Part shown: positions 22,900-35,333 of the stretch, in pieces
Position numbering within the stretch: the first letter of the stretch is position 1
How the letters are laid out: each line of letters opens with the position of its first letter
Assembly (NCBI GenBank): GCA_037349315.1
Contig: JBAIAC010000008.1
Location: 40,150,001-40,214,000 of the forward strand
DNA length: 64,000 nt
Origin: Chelydra serpentina
Lineage: Eukaryota; Chordata; Testudines; Chelydridae
Direction: 5' to 3'
Notes under the pieces: generated by a model
Told to the model about the DNA's origin: nothing
Database searches by the model: none
Seen by the model: the letters and a program-made list of their open reading frames with translations, nothing else
Made by a program: the position numbers and the translations under genes

Positions 22900-24160
22900 C
22901 CCTGCTGTCACACGTTTGCTGATGGCAGTGCCTGATCACATTGCCCCTCACTGTTATTCCCTTCCAAACTGGGTGGAAGATATGCAACAATGGGATGATG
23001 ATTTGGTTCTGCTCCTGCTCTGTATTGTGGGCCAAATAGTTATGCAGTGGAATAGGCACTTGGTGAGATACTGGATGGAGTTTGGGGCAGAACTTTCTGG
23101 CAAGTTGAAGATGGCTGACCTGGGGAGTCAATGACAATTAATTCAGCTCACATGGTGTAGCTATAGTGAATGCTGGTATTACCATAGTGTGCCTTTGGGT
23201 GGACTGTCACTTCTGGTTCAGGAGAAGCAGCACCGTGCAGTGGAGTTACAGTGTTTTGGAAACCTGGGATGACCAGCGGTGGCTTCAAACTTCCTAATGA
23301 GGAAGCAGATTTTCATGAAACTATGTGAAGCACTTGCACCAAACCTCCAGCACCAGAACACTCGATTCAGGAAAGCCATGCCTGTCCAGAAGTGGGTGAG
23401 TATTGCCTGGTGGAAGCTGGCAACACCAGATAGCTATGGGTCTATTGCAAACCACTTTGGGGCAGGAAAATCCACTGTTAGGATTGGAGTTCTTCAGGTT
23501 TGCAAGGCAATTAACATTGTGATCTACCCAGGATGGTTGCCATAAAAAAAGTTCCAGAAATAATAGCCAGGTTTGAGAAAATGAAGTTTCCAAAAAGGTT
23601 ACTATTCACTCATTTTGCAAGGCTTGGTGGACCACAGAGGCAGAATCATTGATACCAACATGGGAAACACTGGAAAGTTTCATGATACCAGGGAGCTGAG
23701 GAGATTAGGATTGTACCTCAAAAAGGGAAGAAGGGACTTTATATTGTTTTGCACCATTTGTCTGTGCCCACTGTTATTTTGAGGGACCCTGCATACCTAC
23801 TTCTAACTTGGCTCACGAAACCATACCCTGACATCAGTGACTCTGGAAAAAGAGTATTCAGTTACAAGCTCAGTGGTTGAAGAATGGTCATGGAATATGC
23901 ATATGGTAGGCTGAGATCTTGTTGGCGATGCCTACATACCCATCTGGATGCCAGTTTGACAAATCCTGATTATATAATTGTCGCTTGCTGTGCATGCCAT
24001 AACATTTGTGAGGGTAAAGAGTGCTTCCATTCCGAGTGCGCTCAGGATGTGTCTGGATTACAAACGCTGTATAGGCAGTCGGATCCCACCCACATACATG
24101 GTGGTTCTGGCTCCCAGCCAGCAAGGGAAATCCGGGATGACATATGTGCACACATCTTGA
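22900..24160 (+). pseudogene. Decayed PIF/Harbinger transposase
   Basis: The + strand frames at about 23240-23545 give FLMRKQIFMKLCEALAP, KWVSIAWWKLATPDSYG and ANHFGAGKSTV, the N-terminal helix-turn-helix region of Harbinger transposases. Further on, 23710-24020 gives RDPAYLLLTWL and YAYGRLRSCWR with IIVACCACHNI, corresponding to the second aspartate, the glutamate and the C-terminal CxxLHN block of the DDE catalytic fold. The first-aspartate region has lost the motif. Several stops and frame changes make it non-functional. The family assignment follows the order and spacing of these motifs. Confidence 0.8.
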
Positions 24161-24343
24161 AACAGCAAAGAGGCAGAGAATGGCATTTGCCTGTGCCAAG
24201 GGACATTGTCACACCTTGTACAGCTGCTGGAAATGCACATGAGGGAACACTGACAGATACCTGTGAAACTACATAGCTTTGTAAAGGTTTTGTTCCCCTG
24301 TGTGGGATTTGGGGAGTGGGCACTTGGCAAGGTTCAGGGACTC

Positions 24344-24831
24344 CTATAGGCTCATCATTCCTTTCCTGGATGCTATGGAAGTGGTCCCTCTGTGAGGGTT
24401 TTTGAGTGTCAGTGGATGGAGAGGTCTTGGGAGTCCTGCAGGCTCCATGTTCTCCTTGTGGTCACTTGTCTTGAAAGGGGTCTTCTGACTCAGCAGCACT
24501 GTGGGCAGCAGCTGGAGGAGGAGGAATTGGTGGTGGTGGTGTCTCTTCCTGCTAAAGAGTCCACTTCTCCCATGCTCTGAGGAATTCCAAACTGCTCCTG
24601 GTTTCTCATGTCCATCCTTAGGAGCAACTCTTCCAGGGTCCTTCTCCATCTGCCTCTGCTGTCTCTGGGGTGCTGCTCCTGCCTTCCTGGTGGAATGGTG
24701 TCCCTCGCAGGAGCTGAAGTTCCTGCCAGTTTAAAGAGAAAGATAGCACTTTTTTTCCTTTGTAAGAAGCTGGAAAAAACCCCAACATAACATAACTTTG
24801 CTAAGGCCTCAATTTTGATATTTTTTAGCAT
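24344..24831 (-). pseudogene. Possible second-ORF remnant of the Harbinger element
   Basis: A - strand frame ending near 24344 has a basic, helix-forming segment with RWRRTLEELLLRMDMRNQEQ. It lies head-on to the transposase and on the same strand as the Myb/SANT-like remnant at 26431-26958, so it could be that protein's C-terminal coiled part, separated by later insertions. The evidence is composition and position only. Confidence 0.3.
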
Positions 24832-24999
24832 TCCAGGAATGCAACTGTTATACTACCCTTGGTTCTCAGGCAATGATTGCATCCCATGAGGAAGAAGCAG
24901 GGTATGCTAAGGGTAAGATACATGTACTACTATTTTTTAAAATGTTAAATGTCATAGAGTCTCAAAGGAGCGGGGATGACATTTCCTTGCAGGGACTAT

Positions 25000-26360
25000 G
25001 TTACCAGTTAGCAATTTCTGTTTTAAAAACTGGCTAACATTTGGAGAGTGTAGCCATTTTCAAGGTACAGTACAAGAAAAGAAGAGAGGTGCCTTTCCAG
25101 TCCTGAGAAGAGATCCAGCTGTCATTGCCAGAGATGTTTCTGCTAATGGTCACCCCGCTATATATTGCTGAATGGGCAGCTGTGAAGGTGGACCAAGTAG
25201 ATTTGCACTGCCATTGAACTTCAAGACCCAGCTGAAGGTTCTGCTACACCAGAAATTTGCTGAAATATGCTTACAGGAGTGGGATGCAATTCAACTAGAA
25301 ATGGACTCAAGCCTCTTGTAGCATATGAAGTTTCCATGCAAAGGCAGATATGAACACTGTCCACCTACCTCCAACCCCCAGCATCTCCAGAAAATCCTGC
25401 CCCTGTGCCTATCAAACAGTGAAATAGACAGAGAAAGAAAGAGAGACACCCCAACTTTATTTGGTTCCCTGAAGTTTCGGATCAGCGCAAGCCCCTCGCC
25501 TCTCCATTGCAAAGGGACACCACACTGTGTTTATCCAACTTCCAGACTGGTTCCTTCCCCACCTGACTTGTACAGCAGGGCTTGGTGTGGCAAGGGGCCA
25601 GGGATGGGGATGGGTAATTGTGTCGTTATGTAATCTTCTGAGGGAGGAAGGACTGCTGTGTGTAACTTTTCCTCACACAACCAGTGTTCCCTTCCTGGAC
25701 TTAAGTCTCCATCCACCTCAACCCTCACTCCCACATTCCATGCGGCTCTTGTTTATAAGGGGACAGTAATATTGGGGGAAGGGACAGGCACTAAAATTGT
25801 AATCTTCCAAGGCACAAAGACAACTGGGACTAACTTTAGACAACCAACTATAAATATTCTACAGCTGTTCCATCCCCAGCCTGGACCTTTCTAGCCTTCC
25901 ACCTCCCTTGCTCCGGGCATGTGGACACTCGCCATCACTGCCTGACTGCTGGCTAAGAAATGCACAGACAAGGCACAATGATTTTTCATTAATAATCTGT
26001 TTTTAAGACATAGCTTCAGCCAAATGCATAATAGTGGCTCATAGGAGAACCAATAAAATAATTGCTTTATAGCTGTGTCTTGCTTGCGGACCATTTTGGG
26101 ATCGAGCGGCGCAGGGGCTGGATAGAGGGGGGAAAGTCAATGGAGTCTGATAAGGGGATGAGGATGGCAATGCCATGGCTTCAGCACTGCAGTTCAAACT
26201 CAGAGACATAGCAATGCATTACATAATACCCAGAGAGGAAAAGTCAGTGCACAGTACTTCAAATGCCCTGGATCTTAAAATCAGAAATTTAGCACCAGAG
26301 CAAGAGGAGATATTAGTGGGGGGGAATTGTAACTTACCCACCTTGATTCCAGTTGCTACT
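25000..26360. other. Spacer between Harbinger-derived pieces
   Basis: Mixed sequence with several 60-100-codon frames on both strands, none recognisable. It contains an AGAGAAAGAAAGAGAGA purine run near 25430. It probably belongs to the decayed element or to insertions within it. Confidence 0.35.
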
Positions 26361-26430
26361 GTGGATTGAGGGTCTCCTTGGGTTTGTCAGGGGGCTTCCT
26401 CAACTGTCTGCTGTGGGTAGAGGTGCAGAA

Positions 26431-26958
26431 TCACATGCTCCTCGTCCGCTCAGTCTTCAGAGCATCCTCCATGGTCCTTGCTGCCTCCTCACCCTGGCCC
26501 TCATCGGCATCATGTTGGACATTGAGGCCAGCAGGATTCAGGAGGGAATCATGAGCCACTTCAGGCTCTGTACTGGGAGCCTCTGACAGCACCATATCAA
26601 GCTCTTCATAGAAGGGGTGTGTACGACAAGCCCTCCTGGTGCAACCATTGGAGTCTTTTGCTCTCCTATACGGGAGCCTCATGCTTGATGTGTTCCCGGC
26701 ACTGGGCCAGAGGCCAATGTATGCCCACCTGCTCCAACCTCCATGAAACTTCCCAATACAGGTGTATGGTCCACCACTGCAGACAAAGTTGTGGAGGACG
26801 ATATATTCTGACCACATATTGATCAGCACCTGTGTGTGTTCCGTGGGCCAGATGGCTGCTGTTGGAGCAGGATCCATGTTCACCTGTAATGATCTGTAAA
26901 GAGTACAGTGGAAATCTGTTCTGATGTGGTCAGTGCAGTTCACTCCTACTGGTGACAA
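26431..26958 (-). pseudogene. Myb/SANT-like accessory protein remnant of Harbinger
   Basis: A 175-codon - strand frame. It contains WPTEHTQVLINMWSEY near residues 37-52, like the first helix of the Myb/SANT-like domain that Harbinger elements encode beside the transposase. Later RACRTHPFYEELDMVL resembles the conserved C-F-YDELH segment of that protein, followed by an acidic tail with TEPEVAHDS. The middle of the domain is scrambled by frameshift. It converges with the + strand transposase at 22900-24160, giving a plausible two-gene element. In living elements such proteins bind the terminal repeats and escort the transposase to the nucleus. Confidence 0.6.
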
Positions 26959-27683
26959 CGGGGGGGGGGGAGGGAAGGAACCTTCATGGATTGGGTAAGG
27001 GTCAGGAAGAAAAGGGTTCAGTGTATTGTGGGAATGAGGATAGAGGACTATTGAAACTTGAGATACAGTACATGCCCCTTAGCCCCATCCACGCTGCAAA
27101 CTGGCATGGGTATGGGCTGTGTCTCACCCCTCAGGTATGCTAGCTCACTGGCCATGTGCTGGCCTTCAGACATGTGCTTCTGGGGTTTAGGTGTGGATGA
27201 TAGGGGAGTTACGGTCCGACTACAGGAATGGACATGTGTACAGCCACTGTGTACCTTTTGTTTTGGCTAGTTCTGGAATCAGTCTTAGTTTGTGTTGTAT
27301 TGAGTAGCCTGTTGGGACTAGCTGGACTAGACCATGCTGGATGTGTCATTAAATCAGGTCTCAGTGATGCAGACAAGTTTGGGCGTTCTGTCTAAAATCA
27401 GATGGTGTGCAGTGCTGGGTTTATTGCCAGCTGATCTCACATTCATCAGCAGATGATTGTGTCTGCAATTTCAGAGGGAGAGAATTCTTCAGGTTCCACT
27501 CTCTTGAAGGTTCCTGTTCTCCAACAGCATACCACCTCTCTTCTGTGCCTTATGGTCAGGGAGTCAGCAGTATGGTCTGTGAAAGAGAAGTGTTGGAGCA
27601 TTCGTGTGTTTGACTAGTGGTCTGATGTAGGTGAGGGCATTTTCTGTGTGCATGTGTGCCTTTTAGTGTCTTTTTATTACATA

Positions 27684-27745
27684 TATGTACAGTACCTAGC
27701 ACAATAAAACCTTGATCCTTGGAGCCTTGAGGCACTACTGCAATA
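27684..27745 (+). mobile_element. Short 3'-tail repeat (GTACAGTACCTAGCACAAT type)
   Basis: Contains GTACAGTACCTAGCACAATA, then TTGATCCTTGG, GAGGCACTACTG and CAATATCAAT. The same word order occurs at 33490-33615. This is a widespread vertebrate repeat tail, probably LINE or MIR-type. Confidence 0.5.
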
Positions 27746-28118
27746 TCAATTATATCAGCAACAGTGTGGGGGTTGCCTTGGTGAGGTTCCCAGGATTAGG
27801 TCACTTTCCATTTGAGAAGAAGGCTCAGATGGTGATGGAAGGCTGTATGAAGATGACTCTGGCCGGGGTCCCTCTTGATGCTAGTGATGCAAGGAAGACA
27901 GCAGCTATGAAGTGGGCTTCCCAGTTCTCTCTTCCTTTGGGGAGGAGAAGTTTCTGTAGTGAGTAAACAGCATACTGTATATGTTGAAAATTTAATTAGA
28001 TTTTAAAATTCTTTCAGTTTTTATAGTGTACATTCCAGTTCTACATCCACGGTGTGCCCAAAATTCCCATTGTCTTCTATGGAAATGTTGGTCCCAGGAA
28101 ATGCAAGATCTTTTCTCC

Positions 28119-28287
28119 AACTTATTGTTACAAACAAGTAAGGACATCTGTGTGGAGTGTGTGTGTGCACATTATATATTATACATTTATCTATTTTTAT
28201 AATTATATATTATAACATACAATGTGTATGTGTGCACACACACACACACCGTACAAAGATTTCCTTATCTCTTTGTAACAGCAACTT
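28119..28287. mobile_element. Palindromic element with TG/CA microsatellite inside
   Basis: The left arm reads AACTTATTGTTACAAACAAG, AAGGACATCTGTGTGGA and GTGTGTGTGCAC. The right arm carries the inverse order GTGCACACACACACAC, AAGATTTCCTTATC and TTTGTAACAGCAACTT. Arms of about 65 bp surround an AT-rich centre. The TG and CA runs are paired within the arms rather than being independent microsatellites. Layout and size suggest a Tc1/mariner or similar MITE. Confidence 0.6.
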
Positions 28288-31200
28288 TATATTATATATA
28301 TAAAATATGTACTGTTATTACTGACAAACTTAATTCTAATTTTAAGTGAGAAATATAGAAAAATAGTACAAATAATTAAAAGAACTGAGCAGCCTTCAGC
28401 ACAATAGCAGTGGTGACAAGTTATGCATAGTATTTATATGATTAGAATGTGTTTATAGAGTGATTCCTTATGCCTTTGTTTTACTCCTCTTTGCTGTACA
28501 CCATTATGGTGTATGTTATTTGTTTTAAAGCCATATTTTCTTATGTGCACCACAGACTTTCTGCTCTTAATTCTTATTCCTGCAAACCATTGATGTGAGC
28601 AATGTAAAATGAGGAAACGAAAGGAATGGAGAATAGTACAGGAATTGACTGAAATTATATGGTGTGTTTATTTCTTCATTTTTCTTTGTTATTTTTGTGT
28701 TTATCCTTCATTTTGGTTTTTTTGCACACTTTAAAATAAGTCCATTATCATCCAGCTAAGTTTTAGAGGATAGTGAATCTGTTCTTTGGATGCACTGGCA
28801 AATGAATATATTGTGGAATGAATATGAATAAAGCCCTTTGCTCACAGTGAGAAAAGAGTGGTGCACAATGTTAGTAAGATCAATATTTTATTTTTCTGTT
28901 ATATTTATAATTTAAATGCATAATTAATTTCACTTTTTTACAAAAAGGGTAGCTGTAAATAAATCAGACAATTCACAGGAATGGGTAAAATGACAATAAA
29001 TACATTGTGATGAAAAAGCTTTTTGGATCCCGTGAAACACTTTTATCCAATGAAAATCACAAAAGGTCCTGAAAAAGATGCAAATACTAATGGATCTTAC
29101 ATATCTTAATTCTAGATAGACGAATAGGGCCTGCTCCTATTGTAGTGAATGATCAAAAACTGCTGTTCACTTCAATGAAAACATGACTGGACCCATAATG
29201 TGTATTGGATTTGTCTATAACATTGTATCTGACATTGTAGCTGAAGACAAGGGAAGATTATTTCTTGATCATTATCACTGACCTCTTAACTTATGCAATA
29301 GATTTTGTATATAGGATCTTGAAATGAAAGGTGTCCAGAATAAAAGGTATACAGAGGTGAACATGCAAATTCTTTGTGTTGTGAGAATCTTTTCTCAGCA
29401 GTGTGGTTGCCAGGTTCCCAGGTCTAACCCCCAAGTGCTCTCATTTTCACAGTGTCTCAATTGAACTAAATCCAGAGTGCTTTCCCAAGAGACAGTAGTT
29501 AGGTTGGTTTTTTTTGTCTTGTTTTGTCTTTTTAATGGAAGACGTGGTGTAAGCTGAATTTACATAGACAGGATTTATTTGCAGTCTGGATGACATTTTG
29601 CTTAGCACTTCTATGTTGTTGGATTATACAGAAAATCCTGTCTGAATAAAAATGAACATTTACAATAGCCAATACACCAGGTAACTTACTTATACCCTAT
29701 GCCATTCTTTACACCATAGGCTGCTGAAATTCTCATAGCTGTAGATATTCTGTTCAGGCAGTATAATTGCCATATTATAGTGAAAATAGCAGCAACCTCC
29801 ATATTAAGGTTTTCTAACAGTTCCCATTATAATTTTTTCTTCCAACCATTTTTAAGAGCTCCAAGGTTTGCAGCAGAAACTTGACATTTTGCTGAGAGAT
29901 GGTCCTGGGATCAAATACACGTTTTGCCATTCCCATGAAAATGTCATGTTTGTGCACAAGCGGCCTTAATTCTGGCATATCCTAACTTTTGAGTACTTTA
30001 CTTTTTGCAACCTTAAAATCATTCTTCTAATGTAGCTTTAATGTATGTAAATGTATATTTCTGAGGTAATTTTATGAATTGTCATATTACTAACCAATAA
30101 TATTTGGTGTATAACTTGATATACATGCTCTGTTTGTGTAGTAATCAACATATCTTTTTGATTAAGGTCTGAGGTATTTTTCAGATGAGCTTACTGTACT
30201 AGTTCATAAACAAGGAGCCCACTCCAATGAACAGCGTGTGGAAATGTGCTCTTCTCCATCGCCTTTTTCCTCCCTTTCAACCTCCATGCTGCTTAGGAAG
30301 AAGATGACCCCACTCATGCACAACGAATAATGTTTTATTTACATTGTACTTATAATAAAGCAACCATTCATCACTTATCCCATTTATTCTCCCTCCTCAG
30401 AAATGAATATTTTTGCCCATAACGTTGTTTAAAACAGGACTAGATTTGGGGTAATAGACTCTACCCCCTAAACCACAGCTGCTCTTACTGACTCAGAGGA
30501 TAGGAGCTTTTAAAGTTAATTTTTTTAATAAATTACTCACCACTGGGAGTTGGGGAGGCTTAGCCTTTCTTATGAGTGCTACAGGGGTTGAGGATGTAGG
30601 ACTAAGTTTCAAATGGTTGGGAAGCTAAAGGGGCCATATTTGTTGTGGGTATTTGGATGTTTCTTGTGAGTACAGGAGCCAATCAGACTGCAGAGATTTC
30701 CATGAAATCTAGTTCTTGTATTCATTATATAAATTGGATCCCTTTAGCCAATCGGATGCCATTGTGATGGATGTGCTATAAGAACCTGGAGAGAATAAAG
30801 TAGAAGAAAATCATACCAAAGGCTCCTGTAGACTTTGCAGCTGTTCAAAACATACCATGTATATCATGCACATATTACTCTTCAGCCAGTCAAAGTGCTG
30901 AGGTCTGAAGTAAGTGTAAACCCCATGCTATAGTGGGTCAGTAACAGAACAGCCTGTGTCTGCTTAATTTGAAATAAATTCACAGGTAATATATCATTAG
31001 AAACAAGTTTTCTAAAGGAAAGGAAACATGTAAATGCCCTCAAAGCTCACAAGGATCTATCTGAGGAAAAACAAGAACACTACAAACATTATTGAAATTG
31101 AGGAGGCAAGTAGAGAGTCACTTGTGCATGTGGTGAGAGGGCTTCATGGTGATTTAAAGCTCTCAGTGAATGATCATTTCACTGAATGAACAAAGAAAAA

Positions 31201-33489
31201 TCAGTGACCTGCATAATCACATAACACCGTGTTGTTGGACTCTGATTACTATGCAACTAAATGAAAATCAAATGAGAACACCCTCATCCTCAGCTTATTC
31301 GTATGGATCTAATGTTTGCTATGTTTATTTACATAGGGATTTATTCCATTGAAGTAAAATATTCTGTAGCCACCAGTGGAACAAAAAATTGACCCAGAAC
31401 TAATCATTTAATTCTTTTTTCCTTTTGAAGAGAAATTAAATTATAAAAGGAGAAAATTATAGAGCAGTAGTATCAGTATTGCCAACCTCAAGCATTCAAA
31501 ATTGGCTTAAAAATTATGGGATTTTTGTATTCTTTATTTGCCTTCCAGTTTTTGAATCTTCGGGGTTCACATTTTGAAGTTTTTTTTCTCCAAAATCATG
31601 AGGCCTAGGAACTTTTTTTTAATTGAGAGCTGCGATCCTCATGATTCACATGCGACACCAGGAGCTGGGGCTCTAAAGAAATAATGGTAATTAAGTTTTT
31701 AGTAGAATGTTTTAAGGTCCTTGATTTACAAAACCTATTTAACTCCTAAGTAATAGTTATGAAGTCACTGGTTACAGCTCCATAGTTAAGTTGAGTTCCA
31801 TTTTTCCTTAAAGCAGGAATTCATCCTCTTTGTTTTGCAAGGAAAATGTAGTGTATCCTTCTTAGATGAATAGTCCTCACTCTTTCAGTACAGAATTAAT
31901 TTTCTGAGAATTTACACAAAAATCCATTAATTAGTTTGAGTTAAAACTAATTTAATATTGGGTCCTTTAAGAAATTCAGCATCTACAGCAGTTTTTACTT
32001 GGTTCCAAATGATCTTAACAATTGAATAACAGAGACACTTAATTTAATTTTAACTATCTGGAAAGTTTGAAGTCTTTTGAATAACCTATATTTGAAGAAA
32101 TTAGGCTGAGATTAAGCTAAAATATTAATGATTGTGATGTCTAATTCTATATAGGCTACAGACAGGTTCAGGTAACTCTTAAATGCAGACATTGTGACAT
32201 CAGAGGTAACCCAAACAATTGTCATCTTTCCTACATGTGCATGCACAGTTCTGTTGGTAGTAGTGATTCTGAGAGAGAGACTGGACACATGAGTGAAGAA
32301 TTCTCATTGGTAGATGATTTGGCCTAGCTGTCACTGCTTTATAAAGATTCTGTGGCTGCATAATAGCTTGGGCATCAATGCTTCAAAGGCTCCCCGTGGC
32401 ACTGCTGTCATGGCTCCGCTGTTCATTGATGCAACACAACCAGGAGAACTGAGGAAGTATCACAAGGGGAGCCCTTCACATAGTTCCAGTCTCACTAACA
32501 CAGCTCTCTAAACTAATGAGTCAATTGTGTACCAGATTCACCAGACTGTTTCAGCTGCTCTGGCAATGCCAAGCAGCTGTAAACCCATCTTAAGTGGACA
32601 GTGGGCTCTGGCTGCCTTGTGCTGCTCTAATATACCAGTGAATCTGCCCTTAAAAGTTATTTATAAAAATAGATTTAAGGTGGAGAATCTGTGTCATCAG
32701 ATTGTTAGATATATTGCATGGTAATGTTATTTTGGGGGTTTAGAATTGTTTAGTATTTGTGGATGGTATTTTTATTAATTTTTAAAAACTAATGACATTC
32801 CTAAACAAAAAACTATGTGAAGATGTAGTTAAGTTTGAGAGGACATACCACTGACTTATGGAGAGAAATACACAGCTAAGGTTCCCAAAATAACCTTAAC
32901 TCTTCCCTGTACATACATCATGGCAATAAACATACAATTGTTTTATATCTTGCAGTTCCAGATTAGATAAAACTGATTTTAACACTATTTGAGTTTTTTC
33001 ATATTTCCCCTCCTCCCCCGCCCCCCATGTGGCATCACTAGTTTTTTGTCAGGGAATATTATTAGAATACAAAATGGTAAAGATGTTAAACTGGAAAAGG
33101 TTCATGCCTATGGTAAACATATTTCCCTAAAGATACTCCAGGAAGAAAGGAGTTATGTTTAATTCACAGTAATGATTTCATTTCCGTTTATTTTAAATGC
33201 TCCTGTCTGTAAATCCATAATCCTAGAATATCTGTAGCACACAACTGAAATTTAAAATCAAAAGGCATAAATGTATTGATTATAAAATAATTTTGGTGTA
33301 GGAAAATTAATTTTTTCAGCCTCAGGAGGATTGGCTCTTGGCAATTCTATTGGGGGTGGGCTGTGTTGGGATTTTTGAAGACTCAAAATGTCTCTCCAAC
33401 AAGATTTTATAGTGCTGTGTAACAATGGACAAGTTACTTCCTCCATCTGTTCCTCTGTTTCCCACCCCACCCTTTCTGTCATGCATTTA
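28288..33489. other. Intronic sequence, no gene seen
   Basis: About 5 kb of low-GC intron. Short MITE-like words (AGGGCCTGCTCCTATTGTAG near 29128, ATGACTGGACCCATAA near 29180) mark eroded palindromic repeats. A C-rich run is at 33008-33026. Frames up to 65 codons only; none is supported. Confidence 0.5.
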
Positions 33490-33615
33490 AATTGTAAGCT
33501 CTTCGAGGAAAGGACTGTTTCATACTATTTGTTTGCACAGGGTCTAACACCATGCGTCCCCAATCTTGGTTGTGACCTCAAGACCACTACTATAAAATAC
33601 AAAATAAATATCTGT
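33490..33615 (+). mobile_element. Short interspersed repeat tail (TGTAAGCTCTTCGAGG type)
   Basis: The order ATTGTAAGCTCTTCGAGGAA, GGACTGTTTCATACTATTTG, CACAGGGTCTAACACCATG and CTACTATAAAATACAAAATA matches a common vertebrate repeat 3' region ending in an (A/T)AATAA-like tail. A diverged partial copy is at 27684-27745. Confidence 0.55.
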
Positions 33616-35047
33616 TGCTTGGTCTTCATCTGTGTGAGGCGTCACATACTGTTTATCTTATGAATTAGTTAGTTGCTATGTTAAATTATTCCTTTTCGTT
33701 AAAAACTATAGGAGGAAAAAACAAATTCACGTAGCTTAAGATATCCCCTTTTAATACAGTATAATTTTTTTTGACAGTAGGTGGAGGTAAAGGCTGCCTG
33801 AAACAGACAGACTGCTTTTTAAGTAGGCACATCCCAGCCTAGTATGAGTCACCATAACGCTGGCGAAAGGAACCCATCTTAGGGTTTTGTATTGCCACTT
33901 ATCACTGTACTATCTGAGTGTGACTCCCAGTTCCCTGCCTTAATCAACAAAGCGTTGATTTGTGATCGAGTGGCATTCCATGGAGTTCATATCCTTTGAG
34001 ACTTTTCGCTCCTATATGACATCCTGATACATCTGCAAAACATATAAAAAGAAAAAAGGAGAGAGAAAATAATGTAAAATGATACATTGTGTAATATAAT
34101 CTTAGTCATGGCTGCTTTATGGACAAAAACAGCCCTCCAAATGATTGAAATAACTTTTTTTTTTTACTCTGAGTAACTTCTGATATAAACTAATCATTTT
34201 CTTCACCAAAGGTGGTTATGATACACACACATGAAAATCCTCTTGAAGAAGCCCATTAAACAGGCGAGCACTATTTGGAAGAGGTGAGCAGAAGTGGCAA
34301 ACGGGAGTTTTGCGGGGGCATAGCTGCAGATCCTGTGTTTGGAGGTAGAGGAACTTGGCAAGTTGTGTGTTTCATGCTTCTGGTTGTTCTCTGTGAAGGT
34401 CGCGTCGCTAGGCTGTGGGCCCCTGAACAGGCCAGATGAGACAGGTCTGTTTGTCCGTGTCTCAGTAAGGCCCCCATGGGTCTGTGACCAGGCCTGGTGT
34501 TTGAAGTCTCTGAGCACGTGGTTAATCCCTTCCTATTAATAAGGGGATTGAGCTGAGCAGTGAGGCTTAGTATTTGTTAGTTGCCAGATGAGCTCCTGAA
34601 TTGGTGCATAAGAGCTGCAAATGGGATTTTCTGAGGGAGTTGGCAGAAGGGACCGTGATGCCTTGTTTTAGGTGGTGTTCTACACCAGGCAGCAGATATG
34701 AATGTCAAGAAACAAACTTCTTTGGCCTACTTTAGATGTGCTATGTTTTCTTTTCTGCCTGAAGATAGAAGAACGTTCTGGTGCACAAAATGCTAATTGG
34801 TTGCCGGACTGGAGGAGAAGATACACAGTACTTAAAGAATACCTGGTCAAAAAGGTTCACAGAGCCAGCTAATACAATTTCTGCAATTCCAGATGGGTTA
34901 CTAAGCAGAGTTCTTTTGAGCCCTGCTTGCAGGACAAGTGTGTGGGGGAGGGAGGGTGGACAAAATTGATGAAGGCCTGGTGGGAGCAAGAATTGATGTG
35001 AAGGACGGGGACAGGCAGATGTGATGTCACTTTCATTTCTGTAGAAA

Positions 35048-35333
35048 GTGATAGGCCCCTCCACACACTTTTTTTGGATCACTTTAAGTACTGAAGATAC
35101 ATGGTGTGAAAGCACAAGTTTCAGCACCTCAGTATACAGCATCCAAGAAAACAAAGACTTTTTAGACAATCGCATTTGGAAACCATTGCCACTGATGCCA
35201 CAAAGGGAAGGATTGGTGATGGGAGAACTGGAGATAGTAGAAACTGAAGAACTGGACTGGCAATTTGTGACCAAGAGGGAAAGAAGAGCCAGAAGGCATT
35301 CAACCTGGCTAGAAGGATCAAATTATCAGATAC
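35048..35333 (+). pseudogene. Left fragment of an old CR1 LINE (ORF1 part)
   Basis: The open frame includes LDWQFVTKRERRARRHS, a Trp-plus-basic stretch like the one between the zinc-finger and esterase parts of CR1 ORF1. Its right edge is cut by the antisense CR1 copy. The next sense fragment begins just after that copy (37166), where esterase-like sequence follows. The assignment relies mainly on this continuity. Confidence 0.45.

Noticed and set aside
34741..35274. 177-codon open frame on the - strand
   Set aside because: It is antisense to the CR1 ORF1-like fragment and has no recognisable domain; a shadow frame.
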